Positions 20,501 through 32,156 of a stretch of DNA of 64,000 nucleotides are shown here, piece by piece. The DNA is from Phaeosaccion multiseriatum. Its lineage: Eukaryota; Ochrophyta, other classes. Position 1 is the first letter of the stretch, and each line of letters begins with the position of its first letter. The DNA lies in NCBI GenBank assembly GCA_965112735.1, contig OZ218960.1, forward strand, positions 1,240,001 through 1,304,000, written 5' to 3'. A program made the translations under genes and the position numbers. Below the pieces are notes generated by a model. It saw nothing but the letters and a program-made list of their open reading frames with translations. It made no database searches and was not told the DNA's origin.

Positions 20501-22944
20501 TGTGTGCCAAATACTTTTGCTCCAACAGCTTGTGCCTCTCCACAGCATCTTTCTTCCGCTGCGCCTCTCGTTTCAAAGCTGCAATCTCTCGCATCCGAAT
20601 CTCCTTCACCCAGCGAAGTGCCTTCTCCTGGTCGTGGTCGTGGATGGTCTGTAACTTGCTCGACACGCGCACCTCCGACAACAGCGCGTATCGAGCCTTC
20701 ATCTCCTTCACATGCGCCTCCCAGCTAGGCAGGCTATGAACATCCACCTCTGACTTCGGACCTTCGCCCAAGACCATGGAGCGGGTCCTTAGCTTCTCCT
20801 TGTCCGGCGGCTGCTCTTGCCACGGTCCCTGGCTCGCAGCAGCAGCCCCAGCTGCAGCGGTCAGTCGGGTAGTGGTCCCACTTGGGCATGGACCACCACC
20901 ATCACCGCCGTGCTTCCTCCTGCTACTATTGGTACTACTGGTTCTGCTGCTGCTGCTTGTAACGTTGGTGGCTTTACTGCTCGTTGTGCCCATTGCTGAG
21001 GCAGCAGCACTGCCCCCCTTGCTGGCATGCACCCCCCACCCAAAGATGCCTGTCCGCAGACGGCTGCGCTTCGCCTTGTACGAGCTAGTCCCCTCTCGGA
21101 AACCGTTGTCGTCCATCCGATGGCCACTGCTTTTACCACCCCCACCACCTTCTCCTCCTCCTCCTCCTTTGCCACCGTCACCGTTGCCGTCGCCCGGACC
21201 GCTAACGGTGCTTTGCCGTCGTTGGCTCCGAGTCTCCAGAAACACTCTCTTGTGCTTCCTCCTCATGCTCTCAAGGGTTTCCCCCTTCTCCATATTCGTG
21301 ACCGCCGCCACCACAGATGTGCCCAACACTCCTGCATCACTTTGGGACACCCGCCGACTGAGCACCGCTTTACGCTTGTCGCTCACGAGGGCATGATACA
21401 TGTCCATCTTACTGTTGCGCACCCGATTCACGTAGATGAGGACCTGTACTCTGATGGCAGTCATCGCCCATGCCTTGCGCACCAGCCGCTTGCGATAGCG
21501 GACGCTCATGGCCTCGTAGAGCTTCCTCTCTGCCCGCCGGAGGGCGAGGGACCGGGCCTTCTGCAGGGTTTCCAGTCGGTCACGCGTCTCCTCCACCAAA
21601 TCGCCAGCGAAGTAGTCCGCGTCCAGGAACACTTTGAGTATGCGCCGATCGCTGAGTCGCTTTCGCAGATCCCTGTGTTGTTGTGAGTGGTGTGGTAGGG
21701 GCAGTACATGTCAGTGGTACAGGGGGGGAGGGACGGAGGAGAGGGGAGGAGAGGGAACGGGGGAGAGGTTGGGGGTTAGGGGCAAGAGGGTATAGAGGGG
21801 GTGAGAAACACAGAAGAGCATACGGCGTCGGCAGAAGGCCATGATAGGAAGGCCAGCGACCGCTCAAAGTGCTCTTCAGTAGCCAGGGCGAGACCTCACT
21901 TATTTGCTCCTTCTTTCGCTTCACTCCCCTCCTCCCGCTCCTCCTCCTCCCTGTCTCGACTGCGCCGTGCAGCTCATCCAACCCATCGTCTACCCTCTGT
22001 TCGACCTTGAGTCTCTTGACTTACTTACTGACTTACCACTGCATGTGCATACCCCGGGCCCATGCGGTCACTCGGTTGACAGCGGCAAGTCTCCTGGCCG
22101 CGATCTTCCTCTGCACATGTCCCCGCCATACCCGCTGCAAGTCAAGCGCCTTCTCCCCTTTCCAAATCTCGTACTTCTTCCGCAGCTCCTCCCTCTCCGC
22201 TCTCCGGCGCTGCTCGGCCCTTCGTCTCTCTTGAATGGCGACGATCTTTGCCTCCGCCTCCAACGCGGCTATTCGATCCGCCTCGTGCCTCTGAGACAAA
22301 ATCTCCACTCGACTGATCTTATCCGTGAGGAGAGGCGCAGCGGGAGATGGCATACCTGCGACCGCTCTCGGCCGCCGTCGGCGATTCTGCTGGCGGTAAG
22401 GGACGGCAATCGTGCTCCTTGTGCTGTTGTGGTATCTGTTAGCGCCTTGCTGGGAGGGCTCACTGTTGCCGGCCTTGGGTCTACCAGCAGGGCTAAGTAG
22501 CGGAAGGTCGAGTTCATGTCGTTGCTGCAGCTGTTGTTGACTGTACTGCTGCCACCCACCTCCATCCGCACTCCCCCCTCCCCCGTCTCCTCCTCCATCT
22601 CCTCCCACCGAGGCGGCAGACTGCTGCTGCTTCAGGGCTTGGAGCTTCGCTTGGAGCTTCGCCTGCGACCTCAAAATTTCCCGTCGTTCGGCCGCCAATT
22701 TGCGTCTCTGCGTCTCTGCTTTGGAAAGAGTGGGCGAGGACGCAGCAGCCCCCCCCACCCCAACCTGCATGTGCCCCCCATTGAGGCCTACCCTCGTGGG
22801 GGAGGCGAGCTCCACGGACGCCACCGCTGCAGACACTGCAGCAAGCTCTAGACCCTCCCCGTCGCTCGCTAGCGGCGGAAGGGACGCCATCTTCTGCTGC
22901 TGCTGCTGCTGCTCTTGCTGTCGGCGGCGCACTGTTGCCGCCAT
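17577..22944 (-). CDS. Large IQ-motif and coiled-coil protein with poly-Glu tract, 2 exons
   Basis: Exons 22944-22037 and 21672-17577 join in frame (TG|GTAAGT donor, ACACAG acceptor) for about 1,667 residues. Exon 1 carries a Gln-rich start, two basic coiled-coil segments and an IQ-like calmodulin-binding motif at its end (LQRVWRGHVQRKIAARRL). Exon 2 begins with an alpha-helical basic segment (LRKRLSDRRILKVFLD) and has a long charged coiled coil (EEARIQQRDREKEEKERE, KKEEAEKARREQE), a Lys/Arg-rich block, then Ser/Gly-rich and acidic disordered regions. The acidic region contains an almost pure run of some 45 Glu encoded by (CTC)n at 18943-19065. The architecture suggests a cytoskeletal, centriolar or flagellar protein regulated by calmodulin, but no family was identified. 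It shares a 363 bp divergent promoter region with the plastid gene at 23308. Confidence 0.7.
18943..19065. repeat. (CTC)n trinucleotide repeat encoding poly-glutamate
   Basis: About 120 bp of CTC with one CTT interruption lies in frame in exon 2 of the IQ protein and reads as glutamate on the minus strand. Confidence 0.95.
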
Positions 22945-23307
22945 CCTGTTGCCCCCATCCCCCTTTTACCCTCTATGTTTGATCAGGACGTCCGGAGTTC
23001 CTTCGTTCCGCCGTCGCTTCCCCTTTCTCTTCTTCTCTTCTACACTATACTGATGAGGCTTCGCTCTGCTGTCCTCTTCCTCTGTTCTAAGGGCCGGGTT
23101 CTCATGGGAGGGAAAATGGCTCACAGAGACTGTTACAGACAATTGCTCATTTGCGTTCAAATTTCAGAGCCATTCACAAATGGACATGGTCGAGTTGGTT
23201 CTCTTTCTCAAACAAATTTCAAATTTCAAAGTCCTTCCCTTCAAGCAAACAAGGGAAGGTGGACGACGGCTGCAGGCAGGAAGCCAAAGACATAATACAA
23301 GGGCGGC
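22945..23307. promoter_or_regulatory. Divergent promoter region
   Basis: This 363 bp separates the start codons of the IQ protein (minus) and the plastid protein (plus). A repeated CAAATTTCA motif occurs at 23156-23166, 23214-23222 and 23219-23227. No known factor site can be assigned. Confidence 0.35.
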
Positions 23308-25458
23308 ATGATGGCGAATCCCAAGGCTAAGGTTTTGTTGTTATTTCTTTGGTGTTCTGTTCACCTTCAGAGGGCCGTGGCCTTTACAACGGCAGCAGCA
23401 TCGAGACCGCAGCGCTCGTGTGGAACGCTTCTAGAAAGGGGCTGCACACGGGCCGCCTTCACGAGTCCAAGGTGAGCCCTGAACATCTGGCTCGGTTGAA
23501 GCAGGGGTGAAAGCACCGCGAGCACCGCCTGATGGATTGATTGCGCCTGGCACGAGGAGAAAGACCAGCGTTGCCCTTGGAAATAACCTTGGAGGAGGTG
23601 GAAATTGAAAATTGGCTGAGCGTCTTCCCCATGCCTGTCTCGCCCCTTTGTCCTTCTCCCCATCCGCCCTGCCACCACCAGCAGCGATGGCCCAGTAAGC
23701 CGGAGCTGGAGCAGCATCAGCAGCAGTAGCACCAGCAGCAACAGGAAGCGGCAGAGGAGTACAGGATTGACGCCAATGATGATGGCGAAGCGAGCCCCCC
23801 CACCGCCTGTGGAGAACTCCTTCCTCTCCGCTCTTAAGGCTGTCAAGTCGAGCGTCGGGGAAGGCGCGTCCTCGATGGCGTCAGGTGCCTCTTCTGGGTT
23901 ATCCTCCTTGTCTTCAGGCGTCTCTTCTGGGTTGTCCTCGGCCTCCAACGGTGTTTCCTCTGTGGCCTCTACCATAGGATCCGGGGCCTCCTCAGCGGCT
24001 TCAGGCGTCTCTTCTGGACTATCCTCGGTGGCGTCAGGAGCCTCTTCTGGTCTATCCTCGGCCACCAAAGGTGTTTCCTCCGTGGCCTCTTCCATATGGT
24101 CCGGGGCCTCCTCGGTGGCGTCAGGAGTCTCTTCAGGCGTCTCTTCTGGGCTTTCTTCGGTTTCCTCAGGCGCGTCGTCAAGTCTATCCTCTGTCTCCAA
24201 CAGTGTGTCCCCTGTGGCCTCTTCCATTGGGTCAGGTATCTCGTCTGGGCTATCATCGGCCACCAAGGGTGTTTCCCACGTGGCATCTGGGCTGACGTCC
24301 GGTGTCTGTGACTTGTCGTCGGGCGTCTCCTCGAGCATCTCCGGCGCCTCTTCTCGTGTGGCGTCCGGTGTTTCCCACGTGGCATCTGACATTTCTTCGG
24401 GTGTATCATCCACGCTGTCCAGTGACTGGGCATCAGGGCTCACTTCCAGTGTCTCCGGCTTGTCGTCGGGAGTCTCCTCGGGAATCTCGAGTGCCTCTTC
24501 ACGAGTTGCGTCAGGTATTGCCGAGCTGGGCAGCAGCAGTGCCGCTGCCGCCTCAAGCATGACCGCATGCCTTCGTGAGCTGCTCATACGCCTCCAAGCC
24601 ACGGCGTTATTCGCCCACATCGCCAGCATCGACGGTAAGTAGATGCCCATACACATATAGAACCCCCTGTGAGGCCGGCCGTGTGGTCAGCCGTGTGGTC
24701 AGCCATGTGGTCAGCCGTGTGGCCAGCAGTGTAGACCCTTTGGAGCAAGGTGTATCCCAACCACTCACGCACGCACGTACTCACGCACGCACGTACTCAC
24801 GCACGCACGCACTCACCCACTCACTCCCACACGCACACTGGCAGGTACCACGTGGAGATTTGTTTGCCTCGTGCCCATTATTCTCTTCGCCCCCTGGGCT
24901 GCGAGAAGGCGGGGAGGTGAGTGAGGAAAGACGAGGAAGGAGTAAGCTCGCGCAGCGTATCACAGGCAGCAGCTCGCACCCAGCCCGGTACCCCTGTCCG
25001 GCGGCCTTCAGCTTAGCTTAGGGGGGGGTGGGCGGGTAGAGGGAATGGGTCATGAGCCGTAAGCCGCCATCCAAACATCCGCTCCTCCCACCCACCCCAA
25101 CCACACCCACCCCAACCATCGTTATTTGTTCACTCACGGTATTCGTTCACTCGTCGACATTGCGTCTGATCGATTGAATCACCAACTGCCCCATCAGACA
25201 CGCGGGCGGACGAGATTCAGAGGGAGGGCACCATCACTGTGGGCAGCTTGGAATGGAAGAAGGAGCGCACTAAGGTGAGTGAGGAGGGATAAGCGTAGTG
25301 CCTGGCCACAGCCTACGGAGCGGTTGATAGGCAGGCAGGCAGCACGTCGCACCTTCAGTTTGCCTACCCTACGAAGGGCACCCTTCCCAGTGGCCTTCCA
25401 GCTTAGCTGTTGGGAGCGGATGGAGGGAAGGTGCCACACAGCGCAGGCCACAGTCCCC

Positions 25459-25494
<36 letters not shown>

Positions 25495-26600
25495 CTCTCT
25501 CTCTCTCTCTCCGCTCCTCCCTCCCACACCAGCCCAATGCAATGTTGATATTTTTTCTTCCGTTACCATGTAGCGCCATCCCGTAACGGCCGTAACGGCC
25601 TTCCTCGCGTCGATCGAACACCCCCCCCCCCCTCCCCCTTAACCATCGAATCACAGACTCTGCGCGCAGCCATCGTGGGCCGTGGGCGTGGAGTGTCCTC
25701 CTTGTCGTTCCTCGCCTCCGACCTTATGGCTTGCCTCAGCACCGCCGTGCTACTCACCTGCGCGACCTCCATCCTCCTGGGCGGCTCCGCGGGCGACGTG
25801 ATCCGAGTCGCCTCCAGAGGGAAAGCAGGCCGATCGAGGGTGGTTGGGAAAGGAGGAGGAGGAGGAGGACGAGGACGAAGAGTGGTGCTCGCGGGGGGGG
25901 GCGGTGACCGAGCGGCAGGAGGGTGGTTGCCCGGGGGGGGGTCGCTGGAGAGTGTAGGCCGTCTGTTCGGCGCCCCCAAGACGCTGTTGGTGTTGGTGGC
26001 GGTGTGGGTGGGCGGCACGGCGGCGCTGAGGAGGGGCGGAGAGAAGAATTTGCTTCCGCCGGACTTTGAGGTGCGTTTTCTTCGTTCCCTTGCTTCCTTC
26101 CTTCGTTCCTTCCTTCCCTCCTTCCTTCCTTCCTTCCTTCCTTCCTTCCTTCCTTCCTTCCTTCCTTCCTTCCTTCCTTCCTTCCTTCCTTCCTTCCTTT
26201 CCTTCCTCCCTCCCTCTTTCGTTCCTTCCTTCCTTCCTTCCTTCCTTCCGTCCTTCCTTTCTTTTTTTCTCTTCCTTTCTTCCTAGATGCATGCAATGTC
26301 TCCTAGCATGGCGCGTATTGCTCTTATTCCCTCACCCTCCCACCCACCCGCCCTTACCACGTACGCACACACACACACACACACCACCCTGTGAAGTACA
26401 CACGCACGTCCTTCGCAGCCTGGGTGGCCTTCCGAGGGAAGCGCGTGCCCGATGGAGCCGAGGCTGCTATTCAAGACAAGAACATGGCTGAGCTCGTCGA
26501 GAAGGAGGCGGCGAGGGACGCAGACGCGGAGTTTGAGGTTGTGGTGGGGGAGCAGGGAGAGGTCCCAGAGCCCCGGAGGTGGTGGAGTAACCTCTGGTAG
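23308..26600 (+). CDS. Plastid-targeted Ser/Gly-repeat membrane protein, unknown function, 5 exons
   Basis: Exons 23308-23471, 23685-24634, 25198-25274, 25657-26070 and 26397-26600 keep phase throughout and give about 602 residues. Exon 1 is a bipartite plastid presequence: hydrophobic VLLLFLWCSVHL, then AVAF|TTAAAS, an ASAFAP-type cleavage motif. Exon 2 is about 300 residues of degenerate SSGVSSGLSSVASG repeats, likely forming amphipathic or unstructured spacer. Exons 4 and 5 hold two candidate membrane helices (LSTAVLLTCATSILLGG and TLLVLVAVWVGGTAAL), a Gly/Arg loop between them, and a conserved-looking tail (TSFAAWVAFRGKRVPDG). The last acceptor (GTGAAG|T) was chosen because it is the only one that keeps the AWVAFRGK frame. 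Nothing in it identifies a reaction. Plastid membrane location is inferred from the presequence and helices. Confidence 0.65.
26082..26284. repeat. (CTTC)n tetranucleotide microsatellite
   Basis: About 200 bp of CTTC units with small variants fills most of the last intron of the plastid membrane protein gene. Confidence 0.9.
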
Positions 26601-27550
26601 GCCTCCAGGAGGCCTCTGGGAGGCCTATGGGAGGCCTGTGGTATGCCTCCGGTAGGCCTATTGTGGCAGGCCTCTGATAGGTGCATGGGGACATGGAGGT
26701 AGTGGGTAGTGGTGGAGGGGGGTTTGGTTACGGCAAGGATGAACAGGGGGGTGGTTGGGTGTTGGTTAGTTGGCATATGCGCTGTGGTACGCGTAAGTCC
26801 ATGTAGAGGTGTATAGTTGACGAGCAGCAGCAGCAGCAGCAGCAGCCTGCTGACTTGAGAGCGGAGGTAGGAATGTATAACTGAGATGGGGGTGGAATGG
26901 AGGGAAGGAGGGAGGGAGGAAGGGAGGGGTGGTGACGGAGGGAGGGACAGAGGGAGGAAGGGAGGGAGGGGGGGGAGGGAGGGAGGGATGGATGGATGGA
27001 TGGAGGGAGGGAGGGAGGGAGGGTGGGCGGGCGAGCGGGAGGGAGGGAGGGAGAGAGGGAGGGAGGGAGGGAGGGAGGGAGGGAGGGAGGGAGGGAGGGA
27101 GGGAGGGAGAGAGGGAGGGAGGGAGGGAGGGAGGGAGGGGAGCTCTCTATGCCAAGTGCTCTACCCACCCAAAGGCAAGCAGCGGATTATGCGACCGATG
27201 GAAGGGGCCACCGCGGACAGAGAGGAATTGGTACCATTGTAAGAGCACGCGACGGGGCAATGGAGGGGCTCAAGGGGGGGGAGGGGTGCTTCACGCCATG
27301 GAATAAAAATTACTGTATGATGGACAGACAGTGAGTGAGAGAGAGCACACCGAAAAATAGGAAAGAGTGTTTTTAAAGGAAGGAAGGAAGGAAGGAAGGA
27401 AGGAATTTATCCATTACCATCCATGGTCGCACCATCAACAATCCATCCCAGGTAGCGCCTCGAAACAAAAAGTCGAGGTCGATATCGGCGCCTCCAAGCA
27501 AAAAGTCGAGGATGTGAATGTCGAGCTGCACAACTCAACTTCCACCCCCC
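26601..27550. other. Convergent intergenic region with (GGGA)n arrays
   Basis: After the stop codon come six AGGCCT-containing units (26599-26685), then a (GGGA)n array at about 26898-27140 and a (GGAA)n run at 27377-27403. No gene seen. The 3' UTRs of the plastid protein and of the mastigoneme-like gene should lie here. Confidence 0.7.
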
Positions 27551-30500
27551 TCACTCCCCCCCGGGTAGCGCCTCCAAGAAGGCAAGGATGTCGACTTCGA
27601 GCTCGAGTTCATTGTACGAGAGGTCGTGGAAGCTGCAGTCCCCGCGGAGGCCGAAACCGCCGTTTCCGTCACTCGAGGCAAAGCCGCCCACACACTGAGG
27701 GAGGGAGGGAGGGAGGGAGGGAGAGAGGGAGGGAGAGAGGGAGGGAGAGAGGGAGGGAGGGAGGGAGGGAGGGAGGGAGGGAGGGAGGGAGGGAGGGAGG
27801 GAGGGAGGGAGAGGAGGAAGAAATCATGTCACAGCAAAGCACCGCTAAAGTAAAGCAAAGCAAAGTAAAGTAAAGCACCGTGATATGAGTAGGGGTCCTC
27901 TCTGCCTACCCAACACTGCCCCACCCTACCCACCCTAGACTGCTGTACACTCTAACTTTCCTATACCCTACCCACCCTAGACTGCTGTACATTCTGACTC
28001 TAACTTTCCTATATCCTGCCCTTCAACCCATCCTGTACCCCCTGTATACTTTATCTTCCCTGCCCTATCCCGTACCCTCAATACCCTATACCCTATACCC
28101 TATACCCTACACTCTATGCCCTACCCTATACCCTATACCCTATTCCCTCTCCTCTTTGCCCTATACTCTACCTTCCCTACCCTACCCCACCCTACCCTCC
28201 CTGCACCCTACAGCCTTCATGTGTGCCCTAACGTACCCTATACCCAATATCCTATATACCCAATAACCTGTATCGCATACCCTATGCCCTATAACCATAC
28301 CCTATATCGCATACCTCGCATAGGCCCGTGTCGTAGTCACAGTAGCCCTTGGGGCAGAGAGGAAAGGCCAGCAAGAGGGAAGCAAGAGGGGGAACGAGAG
28401 GGCAAGAAAGGTGGACGAGTCAGCCTCCCTCCAACGAACAATAGCCCCTGCAGATGGGTCTCCGTGGCTGCATGTCAGACCTCTTATCTCGTTTCAGGCC
28501 TTCATGCACGCCCAACGCGTCCTCCCCCTCGCCCTCGCCCTCGGCCTTTCCCTTTTCTTCTCCTCACCTGCCCGCCGCACTCGATGTCGTCTTTGGTGCC
28601 CTTGGTCGTCTCATTGACCCAAAAGAAAGGATCCGTGCTCAACGCGGGCAAGTCTCCTGTGAAGGCACAACATGTATGGATACACATATACATATACATA
28701 CATATATATAAGGCAAAGACGTGTCGATATCGATTTCGATTTCGCTCCCTCCCTCCCTCCCTCTCTCCCTCCCTCCCTCTCTCCCTCCCTCCCTCCCTCC
28801 CTCCTTCTCTCACTCACCCAGCTCCGTGATAAAGGTCACAGCAATGCCCTCCCCCATATCAAAGGCACTGCTGCAGGCGACCTCGGCTCCATTGGTGAAG
28901 TTGACAGTTACTTGTCCGACGGTGGTGAGGTTCTGTATCGCACTTTGCACCTCTTCAGCGGTGGCATTGACGCTGATGGGCTTGCTCTCTTGACCGCGGA
29001 ATGAAACTCGGAAGTCTCCGTCGGTCATGTTGCATCTTTGTGTGGTTGGGACGGATGGATGGATGGATGGATAGATAGGTGGATGGATGGATTATGGATA
29101 GATGGATGGATGAATGGATAGGTGGATAGGTGGATGGATGGATGGATGGATGGATAGATGGATGGATGGATGGATAGGTGGATAGATGGATGGATGGATG
29201 GATGGATGGATGGATAGATAGATGGATGGATAGATGGGTGGGTAAATGGATTGGTGCATGGATGGATGGACGCATAAGGAAGGTGGATGGATAGACAGAT
29301 AGTCAGGTGAATGTACAGATACATCCTCACCCCTCTCTCCTCCCTCACCCCTCTCTCCCACGCACCTTATGGTCTGAACCTCCGACCGCCCGAAGCCTGT
29401 GAGCATTCTGTCTCCGGTGGGGCAATTGCGCATCTTACAGTTGTAACCGCTGCGGCCGCCGAGCCTCTCATTGTCTGTCCACACGCCGCTTACGAACATT
29501 GTAGGGCCGTTGTAGGGCTGATATCTGTAGATTAAGTAAGTGGGGGAGTGAGTGAGTACAGTAAAGTGAGTGAGTGAATGAGTGAGGGGGTGAGTGGGTG
29601 AGTGAGTGAGTGCAGTAGAGTGAGTAAGTGAGTGAGTGAGTGTGTGAGTGAGTGAGTGAGTGAGTGAGTGAGTGAGTGAGTGAGTGAGTGAGTGAGTGAG
29701 TGAGTAAGTGAGTGAGTGAGTGTGTGAGTGAGTGAGTGTGTTCAGAAAGAGTGGGGGAGTGAGTGAGCGAGCGGGAGAAGTGAGTGAGTGAGTGAATGCG
29801 TGAGTGAGTGAGTGAGCGAGTGAGTGAGTGAGTGAGTGAGTACAGTGTGAATGGTTGGCGAACAAGGGGGCGCCGTAAGGACCAGGGGGGTCAGGACGGG
29901 GTAGTGAGGTCTGCCAGTCCGAGAAAGAGCAGTGGGGACAAACGAGACAACAAAAACTCCCCCTCGCCCCAACCGCCCTCCTTCCTTCCTTCCTTCCTTC
30001 CTTCCTTCCTTCCTTGACTTACTCGTCTCTTGTATCGCACAGACACCCATGTACCATATCAAAGTCCCAGGCCTTATCCGATCGAAAGAGGGATTGTCCA
30101 AAGGGCACAATGAGGTCGGCATCGTAACCGTAAGATACCGTTCCGTCTGCTCCTCCACCTTCCGCTTGGTGTGATTGAGCCAAGACGAACATGGGCAGGC
30201 AGCGGCCCATACCGCCTGGATGGAGGAGAGCGAGAGCGCGAGAGCAAGGGGGCGAAGGGGAGGAGGGAAGGAGGATGAGGAGGGGTGAGGGATGGAGAGA
30301 GGGAGAGCGAGGAGTGAGAAGCGAGGAGCGCACAGGGAAAAAGGAAGGTCACGAGCATGGGGCTCTTGCTGTGTATGTGTGTGGAAGAGAGAGAGACGTA
30401 CAGACAGAAAGAGGGAGGGTCGTGCACTCACGCCCTCCCTCTTTCATTCACTCACTCCCTCACTCACCCACACCCTCCCTCCCTCCCTCACTCACTCACT

Positions 30501-32109
30501 CACTCACTCACTCACCCACCCACCCACTCCCTCACTCACTCACTCACTCACTCACTCACTCCCTCACTCACTCACTCCCTCACTCACTCACTCACTCCCT
30601 CACTCACTCACTCACTCCCTCACTCACTCACTTACTCACTCACTCACTCACTCACTCACTCACCCACTCACTCCCTCACTCACTCACTCACTCACTCACT
30701 CCCTCCCTCCCTCACTCACTCACTCACTCACTCACTCACTCACTCACTCACCCACTCACCCACCCACTCACTCACTCACTCACTCACTCACTTACTCACT
30801 CACCCACTCACTCACTCACTCACTCACTCACTCACTCACTCACTCACTCACTCACTCACTCACTCACTCACCCACTCACTCCCTCACTCACTCACTCACT
30901 CACTCACTCACCCACTCACCCACTCACTCACACTCACTCACTCACTCACCGCAGTTATCCTCACAGGTCATTCGGTCGCAAGCAGCGCCTGTGTAGCCCG
31001 TCCGACAACTGCAGCGTCCTATGGGTGTGGACCCCAAGGAAGGAGGGGAGAGGAGCGCACCAGTAAGTCATTAATTTACGTCCTCATGTCGACCTCTCTC
31101 CCTCTCTTTCTCTCTCTCTTTCATCTCGAAATATCAGCTGCGCGGATGCCCAGACTCGAGTCACTCCTACACAAGCTCCTCATCCAGACACATTACCTGT
31201 AGAGTAGTCACAGATGCCGTTGTTCGCGCACTCTGATCCGTGTGCATGGGCGGCGTTGTTGGCAAAGGCCTCGTCAAACCAGGCCTTTCCGGTGGGGCAG
31301 CGCTTCTGATTGCAGTCATGGCCGAACCTCCCTGGGTCGCAGTCGCAGCCGCCGGTATCGTTGTTGCATGCTCCAAAGCCACCGCAGAAGGCCAAGTTCT
31401 GAGGAATGGACGGGGGAAGGAAGGAAGGGGGGGGGAGGGAGGGAGTGAGGGAGGGTGGGAGGGAGGAAAAGAGGCAGGAAGGAGGGAACGACGGAAGGAA
31501 GGAAGGAAGGAAGGACGGAAGGAAGGAAGGAAGGAAGGAAGGACGGACGGACGGACGGACGGACGGAAGGAAGGACGGAAGGAAGGGAGGAAGGAAGCGA
31601 GGAAGTCCGTCCGTCAGTCAGTCAGTCAGTCAGCGAGTCAGTCAATCACGCAACCGGTGAATTGGTTAGTCGGCCAGAAAAAGGCGAACATGCTATGGGC
31701 AGTAATCAGATCCCGAGAGTTGACTTGCAGCTTTGTTGGCTTGCGGCGAGAGTGAGATGACTTGGGGGCCGCACAACAGCCTCCCAACCCATGCTACCCA
31801 ACCAAGCCTGCCTGCTACCCAACCAAGCCTACCTGTGTGTCCCAAGTGGGGGCATCAGGGTCATCGTATATTACTCTCGACGGGCAATACAGGCTAGTGT
31901 TCCAGTAAGACTCGAACGCGAGGTTGTTGAACAGGTAGGGAACGTTCTCTGTTCTTCGACTTCCGCAATCGCCTCTAGAAGGGGGGGTTGGGAGCGAGGA
32001 AGGGAGGGAGGGGATGGGCGAGGAGGGCGTGAGAGCAGGGGAGGGGGGGAGGAGAGAGGGAGAGGGACGGCGAGGGGGGGAAGGGGGGGGAGGGAGAGAG
32101 ACAGAGAAC

Positions 32110-32156
<47 letters not shown>

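Noticed and set aside
27900-28315. CRISPR-like or satellite array
   Set aside because: The units are 6-7 bases without spacers, in an intron of a eukaryotic gene.
30191-31066. Long plus-strand frames of THSLTHSL repeats
   Set aside because: Translation of a (CACT)n microsatellite in an intron of the minus-strand mastigoneme-like gene.
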